From assembly GCA_039720395.1 (NCBI GenBank), contig CM077833.1, positions 15,437,133-15,501,132 on the forward strand: DNA of 64,000 nucleotides, written 5' to 3'. Below, in pieces: positions 25,769-37,384 of the stretch (positions are counted from its first letter, which is position 1; the number at the start of each line of letters is the position of its first letter). The translations under genes and the position numbers were made by a program. The notes under the pieces were generated by a model. That model was not told the DNA's origin, made no database searches, and saw only the letters and a list, made by a program, of their open reading frames with translations. The DNA is from Liquidambar formosana (taxonomy: Eukaryota > Streptophyta > Magnoliopsida > Saxifragales > Altingiaceae).

Positions 25769-26636
25769 TCTATTCTAATACCATAAAAGAGAGTTTTTGA
25801 TGAGGTCAGCAAATGTTGAGTTGGCACTCCAATAGCCCTTCCCTCTTTAATCCTTCATTCTCCTTCACTTTGGGCCCACACTTCATATTTTTTATGATGT
25901 CAGCATCTTATTCCCTTATGGCCTTCTCCCTTTCTCTCTCTCCAAACAAACACATCCTCTATTTCAATCTCTCCCATCCTTTCCCATCTACCCTTCAAGT
26001 GGGTCCTATGGACATGTGCTTTCAAAATTCAAAAGCTTCGTCCCCTCACAGCTTGCACGGGTAAATCCATTTTGAAATTCAAAAACTTCATCTCTCTCTC
26101 TCTCTCTAGCTCCCCCTCTCACATTCGCCTAAGCTTTCACAATACCCATAAGGCCATAAACACATTTGTAGCTCTCCTCTCTCTCACACACTTACCCAAG
26201 CTCCCACAATACCCATGAATCCATGTCTATTGCGGAGTAGATGAAAAGAACAAAGGACAGTGAGGCAGTAGGCAGTATAGGAGTTAAGTATGATCTCTCC
26301 CTCATGACTTAGCATGCTCATCCTTTTTTTCTTTTCTTTTTTTTTTTTTTTCATTTTCCTCAACAAACAAAGAGAGGGTTTTGGTTTTTGTTCATGGTGG
26401 TTTATATATAAAGGTTTGAAATCTACTTGCAACAGTGCTAGGATGGGGATCATTATGGTAAGCCATTGTTTTGAAATTTTCCTTTAATATGTGTGTGTGA
26501 TTTTAAGATATATGTGAATATAAAAATGTTATTTGTGATTCATCTCTAGAGTTTAGGGCTTAAAGATCGAAACATATAGCTTCAAAGATGATGTTACTAG
26601 GTTCCAATTCCCGCGCATTGCACGGGTCTCTACTAG
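25769..26636 (+). mobile_element. Non-autonomous Helitron
   Basis: The 5' terminus is TCTATTCTAATACCATAAAA. The 3' terminus has the hairpin CCCGCGCATTGCACGGG (26610-26626) followed 6 bases later by CTAG (26633-26636). It lies between a host T/A run and T. No Rep/helicase frame. The interior (25800-26100) is C-rich relative to its flanks. Confidence 0.8.
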
Positions 26637-26649
26637 TATATATATATAT

Positions 26650-26714
26650 AACAACTCCCAATGCAGGCGTTGATATAAGTTATATCAGCACGTGCTTATG
26701 TGATCATCATCCTA
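26650..26714. mobile_element. Half copy of the CAGCACGTG MITE
   Basis: Only the right arm is present: CAACTCCCAATGCAGGCGTT through AGCACGTGCTTATGTGATC, between TA runs. Confidence 0.6.
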
Positions 26715-27128
26715 TATATATATAGAAAGAGGTTCTACATGTTTTGCACCCGACTAATCCCCTAAGCACATGCAGCTTGCTAGTCCTTCCTTCTCACATG
26801 CACCAAGCAATTATAGGACAAAATCTATGGGGATGGCCTTAAAAGGGAGTGGTGAAAGTAAAACTTAAGACTTCTTTCTTAACAGGAGACTCTAAGACTA
26901 CTCGGTCCTACTTCAAAGGTTGTGTATCAATATTGACCTTGCTGCATGAGACCCACCTTTTATGGTTTTTGGTGTTTAGGTTGTTTGTCATCATGATGGC
27001 TCCTTTCTTTTTTCTTGGACCTCAATGGAGAGCCGAGCTATGGGTCCTCTTGACGTTGGTGAAGACAAAGCGGTGTGTTTTGGGTTGGACTTAGCCTATA
27101 AACATGATCTGACAATTAATTTATCTTA

Positions 27129-27541
27129 GAGGGGCAGCTATTGCAACGTACCTCTCATCTTTGTGTAAACCCTACTACTTTTCATTTTTTAAGGTCTTAT
27201 GAAAAATATAAAAAGTTTACATAAAAACTGGCTGCAATGTCCACTAAAAAACATTATTTTGGATAACTTTGTAGAAATTTTTTTTTTCAAAATCTCAACT
27301 TTTTGGTCATTTATAGTCTTTAATTTATTTTTATAAAAATGAAAATTGTAAATTACCAAAAAAATCCACATAAACAATAGATTTTGAAATTTTTTTTTTA
27401 CAAAGTTATTTAAAATGATGTTTTATAATGAACACTGTAGTTAGTTTTCATGAAAACTTTATATATTTTTATAAAACCTTAAAAAGCTTTAAAATAAATT
27501 GGATGTGCAAATAAATTTAAGGGTTTGCAATGGCCGCCCTC
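27129..27541. mobile_element. 413-bp Mutator-type MITE with exact 9-bp TSD
   Basis: Ends GAGGGGCAGCTATTGCAAC and inward GAGGGCGGCCATTGCAAAC. It is flanked by TTTATCTTA at 27120-27128 and 27542-27550. The interior is a loose palindrome around AAAATCTCAACTTTTTGG. Related sequence occurs at 50755-51125 and 53030-53260. Confidence 0.85.
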
Positions 27542-27607
27542 TTTATCTTAGGGAGTGGTGCCTCATCTGTTCTTGCTCCCGTGAAAGACCTTGGGCTTTT
27601 GAAGCCC

Positions 27608-28000
27608 CCCATGAAATTAGCCCAATTCTTAATGTTTTTCCATTTTGAATTGTTAGAAAGGGGCAAATGGCAAACCCCCCTGAATTTTATTTGTGTCCCC
27701 CCACTTGTTTTAATTTTTCAAAGTTTTATGAAAAACATAAAGAGTTTTTATGAAAACCAACCACGTGCTGCTTACTAGAAAATATAACCTTGAACAACTT
27801 TGTGGCCCATGAAGGTAGCTCAATTTCTAATGTTTTTCCATTTTGAATTGTTAGAAAGGGGCAAATGGCAAACACCCCTTAATTTTATTTGCATCCTCCA
27901 CTTGTTTTAATTTTTCAAAGTTTTATGAATAATATAGGGGGTTTTGATGAAAACTAATTACGCGTTGTTCATTGAAAAACATTATTTTGAACAATTTTAC
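27608..28000. repeat. Direct duplication, period 198 bp
   Basis: CCCATGAA.TTAGC.CAATT..TAATG followed by GTTAGAAAGGGGCAAATGGC occurs from 27608 and again from 27806. The copies also share the CCACTTGTTTTAATTTTTCA block. The sequence is partly related to the Mutator MITE interior next door. Confidence 0.75.
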
Positions 28001-28100
28001 AAAATAAAGTTTTTTCAAAATCTGTCATTTAAGTAAACTTTTTAAGTGGAAGAGATAGGATGGAAAACGGGGTAACAAACAGGAAATTCAAATACAACTA

Positions 28101-28107
<7 letters not shown>

Positions 28108-28146
<39 letters not shown>
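28108..28146. repeat. (TA)n microsatellite
   Basis: Uninterrupted run of about 19 AT units. Confidence 0.95.
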
Positions 28147-28149
<3 letters not shown>

Positions 28150-28488
28150 GAACAAGTACCTTTTTATTTTTTTGGATAAATGACAAGTACCTTTTTACTC
28201 CAAATCTTTATGGGCAACTTGATACCGCTTGGGTACAAGGCCATTGGCGGTTTTGTTTAGTAATTGAATTTATGTTGACGCCATATTTTTAATTCCAAAT
28301 TATTTTGTCTAAACATTTGCAGCCTTGGCCACCTGCAGGTTATGTAGGATTAAAAATTTGGCTAGGATCAATCTAATTTAGATTCCAAGCATTTGGTAAA
28401 ATTGTTGACACGTGGTTAAGTAAATTAATGATGTGAAATAAATTCCAACCATTGTAGCAATAGTGAATTGAACTTAGGTCATGTTTGT

Positions 28489-28706
28489 TTGGTTGGAATA
28501 AATGGATAGGAATGGAATTAGATTTCATCCTCAAAATAGTATGGAATGGAATGAGATTGAAATAAACATTGCGAGATGAATATCATTATAATTCACTACT
28601 ATTGTTTGATTTCATTCCCATTTAATTACCTATCCAAACATTTTGTTTGGAATGAATTGAAATCATATTTCATTCCATCTATTCCATTTCCACCAAACAA
28701 ACATAG
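28489..28706. mobile_element. MITE with TGTTTGTTTGG ends
   Basis: CATGTTTGTTTGGTTGGAAT and inward CTATGTTTGTTTGGTGGAAA are inverted; both are followed by ATGGA-rich sequence. This end type is common among plant hAT-type MITEs; class assignment is inferred. Confidence 0.55.
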
Positions 28707-29134
28707 TCTTAAGAACTTGGGTATTGATTTTCGACTCCCTCCACAGCCTTATTGATGGGTAGGTTCGAACACCTTATGAGACTCTAAGGACCAGTTATCT
28801 TTTATAAATAACAGCCCTGTAGAGTTCAAAACTCTCACAAACTTTAAGAGATAACCATTTACACATTCCTCTCATCTTTATTTTACACCAAGGGTTAAGA
28901 TGTAATTATAATGTTGTCAATTCCCATGTACATTGATCGCTAGCCGTCAGATGGGAATGGAGACATACCCATCAAACATAGAACAACCAACCAATTGGTT
29001 TTTGACAAATAGAAAGACAATTGACCAATGACCCATAAGATAAACTTATTGCATTGCAGTGTTTAAATATTGGATCTCACTCACCTAATTTCAATTGAAT
29101 TATTTGAAATTTTGGTATCTAATGCCACAAATTA

Positions 29135-29465
29135 GAGCATCTCTAATGGGAAAGTTAAATGGTGAGCTAAAGTTAAAAATAGTTTTTACCTTTAAAGGGT
29201 GTTCTCGAATGATATAATTAAATGGTGAGCTGAAATAGCTCAGAGCTTTTAGTTTAACTCTGAATTATTTTGCCATATCACCAAAATATGAAATAATGGT
29301 ACTTGGAAAAAAGGAAAATTAGGTGAGCTAAAAATAACTTTTACTACATTAGAGTAACCACTTTATTGCAGAGAGTTATTTTTACTATATAAAGCTATTT
29401 TTACACTTTTTGAGTTAAAAATAACTTTTAACTTAACCAAAATAACTTTCTTGGGTCGGAAATGC
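29135..29465. mobile_element. MITE with GAGCATCTCTAATGG end
   Basis: Same family as 4504-4901: GAGCATCTCTAATGGGAAAG at the left, inward GCATTTCCGACCCAAG at the right, with GGTGAGCTAAAGTTAAAAA in the body. Confidence 0.6.
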
Positions 29466-30763
29466 ATTTATAATGGTTATTATTTTATTTTTTTTATTCA
29501 AGTTTTCCGAAAGGAAAAAAAAAATTACCATTTCGCAATAGAATTAGGGGAGATTTGGCATTCATTTCCTAATTTCTATTTCTTATAAAGCTACCTTTGT
29601 TTTTCGATTTTTTTCCTTCTTGGGTCAACAAATTAATTCAATAAAAAATTATTTCATATATAGTTACTCCCTCCGTCCCCACAAATGACAATTTCAATAA
29701 TGGATGGAGTGGATACCTACGATGGGGCAACAATAAAATTATCACTGGTTTGTTGATGGTTTTGTGAAGTGGTGTATAAGTGCATTGATGGATATGTATC
29801 GGTTGGAATGTTAATAATAACAAAGGTGATGGTAAAGGTTTTGGTGAAGTTATGTGTTGACATGTATGACTGATGGTGATGGGGCAACAGTGTTGTGATG
29901 GTGGTAATGGTGCGGTACTAACAGTGTCAGATGTCTATGTGATGGCGGTTTAAGTCCAAATGTTTTATTGATTTTTTTTTTAATATTATTTTAAATCCTT
30001 TTAGGCTTCATGGGCACCTCGATCGAGTCCACATTTAATGAATTACATAAGTATAATAATACATCTCTTATAAATAGTCATACAAAGTATTGTTAACTTC
30101 AGTATGATTTTTAAATTTGCTGGTTGTGTGTTACCTTTTATGTTTAACCTTATTTTTTTATTTTTTATTTTTTTTTGTTTTTTGAGGTACATGAATGGTA
30201 ATATATTTGACTACTCTGCCAATGACTTATCAAAATAGAATAAATTTTACATTATTGAGTTTAGATAACAGGACTTATTGTACCAAACTTTTTAGTTTTG
30301 TAAACAACATATTTTAGTAAGCATTTTGTACAAATATTTGCAAGAAGTGAATATTTCATTTTCTTGCAAAAAATATTTTGCTATAGGTTTATGACTTGAT
30401 AAGACTAAACAAAACTTTGTTATGTTGAGGAACTGTTGACAATCTTTCATTCTTTTAATAGAACAATGATCTTGCGGAATGGAACAATAGTGGATAATGA
30501 CATTTTTATCCCTCATATAAGAACTTTTGATTAAGTTATTGTTTGCTTCTCCATGGGTTTCTACTAGTATATATATATATATATCTTAGATTAACTTGAA
30601 CTTATCAATTATAAAAGTTCATTATTTATGACTATAAAAATAAAGGCAAATACAATACTTCTCACCTACAGGGTCGAACTAGATCTGCCTTTTCTAGTCT
30701 TGCAAATTCTACTTTGCTGGTTCCACGTTTAAGATCCTAATATAATATGAGGTAACACCATAA
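29466..30763. other. Intergenic region downstream of laccase B
   Basis: No gene seen. TTACTCCCTCCGTCCCC at 29664 is a single Stowaway-like end without a partner. GGGTTTCTACTAGT near 30556 resembles a Helitron 3' end, but no matching 5' end or hairpin was found. Confidence 0.4.
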
Positions 30764-33700
30764 TCAATTCTTATCTAATTTATGCATTTTTCCAGCTGAA
30801 TCATCAAATTCTTGAAGCCCACTGTCAAATGAATCTCTACAAGGAGGCAAGTAAGTAGGAGGGTCACGAATACTTGTCTCAGGAGTGTCACCATTCTTCA
30901 CTATGAAAACAGTCTCCATACCCCAGCTGAGATGTTTATCTAAATGACAGTGCCAAAACCACACCCCTGGTAAAACAATCAATTAATGTTAGTATCAATA
31001 ATATAAGTCTTTTTTTTTTTTTTTATTTAATGAATATGGGTATTCCAAGCGTTATTCCCACCGAAGTTTTAGCATAAACTAATCCCTTAACAGGCGAGCC
31101 CTATACTTAAACACGTAACGACAACTGCAAGAAATCAAAACGATGACTTTTGAGAAGCACAAACAAAACTTAACCACTTGGCCAACTAAGGCGACATGGT
31201 CATCAATGATATAAGTATAAACATAGAAATTTTTATTTTTATTTTTATTTTTTGCTTACATGTCTAAAGTTGAAAAAGAAGGGGGAGTTACAGATTGGTC
31301 TGGCTATGGGTAAATAATTACACATCAATACAGTGACTATTAACTTCATAGTAAATAACTATTAACTTAACTAAGAATGACTACAAACTGTAATTATTTG
31401 CCCGTAATGGGATCAATCTGTAATTCCCCCAAAAGAAGGGAATACCAAAAGTTCAGTTAAAAAGAACATACCAGGATTATTTGCGATGAATCGGACGGCC
31501 AACCATCCCTTCTTAGGAATTGAAATAGTATTGAGTTCTGGAGGGTCGACCAAATTAAAGCCTTTTGGGTCAGTCTCATTGTCAAAATTACCGTAACCCA
31601 TCCCAACCACGTAGAAGCTGTAGCCATGTAAATGCATTGGATGATCCTCTGGTGCATTATACACAGTAGTCCCTTGAAACACTATCTCCACTGCTTCATT
31701 GTAATTCACCACCTTCACCTTCGTCCCCTTGCTTGTTATTACATTACTTTCCACATCCTCCCCAGTGAAGTTGAAAAATGCAGGCGGCCAATCTGGAAAA
31801 TCTGTAGTGTAAAACCCACTCATGTTCCTGCCAAAAAGGTTCCATGAGAAAGTAGCGAAATAAATATATATATAATTTTTTAATTTTTTTTTTTTTGAAG
31901 AAAAATCAAGCATTTTACTCCCCCACCCCCGACACAAACAGATACAATATGTTTTTGGGGAATTTTAGATTGGTCGGGCTACCGGAAAAAAATTACAGTT
32001 TCATACAAATTACTGAAAGCAGTAGGGATTGAATTAGGATTATAAAATTAAGCTCTCATATATCTTAGAAAACTTGTCTCTGAATCCAAGTTATCTCATA
32101 ACCCAAAGAGAGTATTTATACCCGATCTAATAACAAAATTAGCGAAAAAAAGAGAGTATTTATATCTGATCTAATAACAAAAGTAGCCACAAAATACCCC
32201 AAAAAATTAAGCTTTGTCTCGAAGGCAGCCCCAATATATCCCCTACCAGATCTACATGCACTATTTTTTCCTTTTTTGATAACAAGGAAATCCTCCGAAC
32301 AAACTCTGAGCTCATATATATAAGACTCCACAACCCATATGGACTAGGTAAGTCATAAGAACCATGAAACGTTATGCGGATAGTTTCAATGAGTTTAGCA
32401 AGAATCAAACTTAAAACCTCCCATTCAACAGGCATAATTGATCTCTTGCCAACTGAGTTAACCCTTGGGGTTGATCGACACTAATACGGCCCTTCCTCCT
32501 CTCTGAAATATAAAAAGAAGACCAAGACAAAAGAGAATACCTGTAGTAGGCGAGTAGTATATCTGTAGTGGGGTTCGCCCAACTTACGTTGTTTAAGCTG
32601 GAAGCAAGGTTACTGAGGTTGTTTGGATACACAATGGCATTCATAACAGCAGTCACATACATTCGGGTTGTTATATTTATTGGGACATCTATAGGGTACT
32701 CTTCGTTGGCTAAACTCCTAAGGCTCTGCGTGAAATTTGTGGCAGCGCTGAAGTCCTCATACGAAGGGAGATTGGTGGGAAAGGAAGGAGATGAAGGGGG
32801 AGTGTAGTTGCCTCTGTATTGCAGAATCGCCGTAGCGTTGATTTTGTCGTAGTTGTCATTTTGGTCGACGTTGTCATATTGTCTTGCGGCCATGTAATAG
32901 TGGCCTAGAGACTGGTTTGCTGTGACCAAAATGTCCATTGATTGGCCTGGGCTTATCATGATGTAACTGGTGGCTATGGGTTTGATGTAGGCACCATCCA
33001 TTCCTACTACGGTGAGGTTATGTTGAGCGATTGCGAAGAAGAGTTCTGCATTCATCACTGCATTCACTACACGGAGAATGTAAGTCTTGCCATGATCAAC
33101 TAGCCGGCGGTATGTTGATCCTGCAGCACATCGAATGATAGCAATCACACATTCACACATAATGTCCAAATTTTCTTCACCATTATTGTTTAGGCCTTAC
33201 TTTACACCCCACAACCGCCCCCCTCCCCCCCTTTTTTTTTGGGGGGGGGGGGATGCAGGGGGAGTTTCTCATTGTGAATTTTTGTGTCCTTTGTCCAAAT
33301 TCATGTTTAAAACTTGAGCCCAGATTTCTAATTTCAAAATACCAAATCTGGTAGAGTAATAACTTGGATGATTATTGTGACCATTCTTTCTAAAACTAGG
33401 CCAATAGGGGAGATAATTTGTGAAAATTTCCATGAGTCAGTTGCTACGACACTGTGTGAGATTAAGTTGACTGATATAAATTTAGAATAGTTCAAAATTT
33501 AGGATTTGTTTGGGTGTCTAATTCAAAATTAGACAATTCAATATATTTTACATAGTATTGACAATATAATCCATGACATTGAACTAGCATATTTAAGACA
33601 ATGATGGTCATCACTTCAAATAAGAGTGAAAATTTAAAATAGTGGCATTTCATTCATTTCTAAGAATTGATCCTACACCATTAATGGTAGTGATGACTCC

Positions 33701-36700
33701 TAATTTTTTGAATATTCTAGTTGTGGGTTTGTACGTTCAATAGAATGTAAAACTTCTTAAATTGTTTGATTTTAAATTGAATGTACACCCAAACAAGCCC
33801 TGAGTGTTTTCTTTCAATACTTCACCATTTGTTTAAAAGTTTATCAATTTGACCACATTCATTAGTTATAAAATTAATTTGGCTTTCAAAGTTTAACTAA
33901 TTAATTGTACAAGAATTAAATTATCCTTTAATTTTAATTAATATTAATGTAAATGTAAGAAAATAGCATTTTAAGAAAAAATATACATGTTGCAAGATCC
34001 CCTCTCATATTGTTTAGTTATGATTAGGATACTATAAATTTTTTTCTCATATTGCGTGTGTATATACATAGATTTTAAAAATTATTTTTTATAAAATGGA
34101 AATCAACACCACAAAATACAAGATGTACCAACTAAATTTTCCCAAAGAATGTCCAAAGTTTTTGTAGGAAAATTAGCATCCCAAATTTGATTATATTTTG
34201 CCTATGGTATGGTAGCCTAGTGGCATTTGCTTCATTTGTTAAGTGAGTGATCTCAAGTTCAAGTTTATAGAAAAGTATTGATATATATCTAATTGTTGAT
34301 ATTAAGGGGAGTTAAGGATATGAGCAAGTTCTATCAATTGTCCAAAAAAAAAAAAAAAAAAAAAAAGAGGTTACATTTTAATTAATAGCCTTAAAGGGGG
34401 AATTATAGATTGGTCAAGCTATAGGCAAATAATTACAGCTCAATACAAATAATTACTAACTAAGAATGACTACTAATTATAATTATCTACCCATAGCCGG
34501 CTTGGTTGGCCAATCTATAATTCCCCGTAAAATCAACCATTTTATTTCCTTCTCTAAACACAAGGCTAATCTTGACAATTTGTTCAAAACACTTAATACG
34601 GAGTATATTATAAATTTATACTCCCTCCGTTTCAAATTAACTGTCTGCTTTGAAAGAACACATTTTTTAAGGAAACCCTATTAAATGCTTTCAAATCAAT
34701 GCATATGTTTTGAAATTCCAATTTTGCCCTCAAGTGTGTAAAACATTAGAAAAAGAGAGAACACCTTTTTAAGAGTATTTTAGAAAATGAATAAAAAAGA
34801 ACCAATGACTTTTGAAATGTGACAATAATTTTGAAACATCCCAAAAGGAAAAGTAGGCCACTTATTTAAAAATGGAAGGAGTAACTTTATAAGGACATCG
34901 TCTATCTAAATTGCAACAACTTTTAGTAACAATTTTTGTATGAGTTTGAATGTAAATATTCTTAATAACTTTTCTTATACTGTATTTATCATGATTATAT
35001 ATTGACAAACCGTTAGAGCATGAGCAGAAGTCTCCTGGTTGGCCATTGATGGTGTAAGCATCGGACTGGGGAGTCTCCGAAGCTGTTTGGAGGGCTTCTT
35101 GTACCAACTGGTACACGTCTCCCTCAAACCAAGATGCTGCATGTACAATAAGAGAAGAAGAATAAAAGGGAAGGTGATGTAAAGCATAGAAGTAGGATAA
35201 GTTAGGGTTTAAGCCCCTCTCATTATAACAAAAAAAACAAAAACAAAAAAAGAATAAGAGCAAGATAACAAAAATATTACAATATATATATATAGCTAAT
35301 AAAATCAAACCTAACCAGGAAAACATTAAAATGGAATCAACAAAATAAGTGCGACGTAAAATCATCCCATGCCAACATTGAAAAGCAACTCAAACTGACC
35401 ATTTAACTATCCTACTTCATTGATCAATTGAATAAAAAGTATGTCTAATTAGAGAAACTAAACAATTTGACTTGACATTTTTATTTCTAATTAATTCACT
35501 ATTAGATGCAGTGCACTAGTTAAAATCCAACTAAATAATAATGCGATTATGGCTTACGAAATGGGTTTCTTGAAAGTAAATAAAAAAAAATTTTGAATAC
35601 CAAGAACAAGGACTTCTTCACCATCAGGTTCGGGAAAGGGGTAAGTGGTTCCGGCTGCAGGGTACACAACAATAGCACCGTGAACAGTGGCTCGTGTCCA
35701 GTCACTATGGGCGTGCCACCAAAGGGTTCCTTCCTCTCTAGAAAATATGACCTCGTAGGTAAAGTTTGATCCTGGTTCAATTGGGCATTGTGTGATGTAT
35801 TCTGGACCATCTGACCATGGATTTCTCGGTTGTTTCACTCCGTGCCTACAAACATTGTAATTTATATTATGATTTTTTGATATATATATCTATATATATA
35901 TGTGTGTGTGTGCGCGTGTACATATATTTCATGCTATTATTGCCATAAATAATTGATAAAGAAATTGTCTTTCTTTTTATTCTTTTTTCTTTTTTGCCAT
36001 TCCTTTTCTCACTTGCCTCATACCCCTCATAATTAATAAAGTGTAGAAAATGGTAGAATTTTTTATTCTCAGAGTTGAGGGTTCATCTATGTATATGTGG
36101 TACAATGGCCGGGACAAAAGGTCGCAATCCGTGAGGGTGAGCTGACCCAGAAGCTCACCCTCGGTTCGGGTTACAGGTTTTCAACTTGTTTGCTAAGCCG
36201 GGATCACTAGTAATTGTGGGCAGCCATACTCTCGTTCCCAGGCCTTGACAAACTTGATGAAGAAAGTGGCACTATATCTTAAACGTGGATGAGTCTTGAG
36301 ACAAAAATGAGTGAAGCGTTTTGGCCTTCAAACTGAAAATGATGAGGCATTTGGGCCTTAAACTCCGATTGGAAAGGTGCCTAGGCTTTAGGACTAAAAA
36401 GAATAAGGCACTCCGGACTTAAAGTCGGATTAGAACGGCACTCAGGTCTTGAGACCGAAATGAATGAGGCACTTGAACCTTAAACATGGATTAGAAAAGG
36501 CGTTTAGGCCTTGAGACTATGTGAATGAATGACTTTGGCGGCCTAAATGTGGACATGCAAAGGCCCTCGGACCTTGAGAATAGCTGAATGAGACCCTTTA
36601 GGCCGAAGATAAGAATAGGCCCTTAAACCCAGTAACATTCATGCAAAAAGCACTCAGCTTTGAGAATGAATTGATGAATGAGGCGCATAGCGGCATAGGG

Positions 36701-37349
36701 CTTGATATAACAAGTGGAGGCTCTTACGCCTCAGGATATAGAAATGCAACCTCTTGGGCTTTAGGACTAAGTGAAGGTCTGAAGGACGACTCTAGGCCTA
36801 AAGACAAATACACAAAGGGAACGGTTATTGCAACCCCAAAAAAGGTTAAGTTTCCCCCCCCCCCCCCCCCCCACCCCCCCAATTTTTTAATGAAAAGAAT
36901 GATGTTGCAAAATGACCAAAAAGGGCTTTGTTTTTTTAACCAAAATGCTGAACCCACCCCTCCTGTTCCTCTCTCCTGCACCTCTCTCCGGCGACATTCT
37001 CCGGCGACTCTCTCCGGCATCCTCTCCTTCCTTCCTCCTCTTCCGCCACCTCTTCTTCCTTCCTCCTCTTCCTTCTTCTTCTCTTCTTCATTTTTTTTTT
37101 CTTTCCGTCCCAGAAACCCTCTCCCGCACCCCTCTCTCGCCGGCAAAGCTCCCTCCCTCCCCTCCCTCCCGTCGGCCTTCCTTCTCTTCCCTCTTCTTCT
37201 CTTCTTCTTCTTTTTTTTCTTTCCTTTTCTTCTCCTCTTCCCTCCCGTCGGCAGCAGATATGGCCAGATCTGACCGTCACCATCGCCGGAAAAAATGGAG
37301 GTTTTGAAAAAAACCTCCCTTGCCTCACAAACGGATCTGACCAGAGCCC

Positions 37350-37384
<35 letters not shown>

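Noticed and set aside
30500..30570. Helitron-like 3' end TTTCTACTAGT
   Set aside because: No stem-loop just inside it and no TC-type 5' end could be paired with it.
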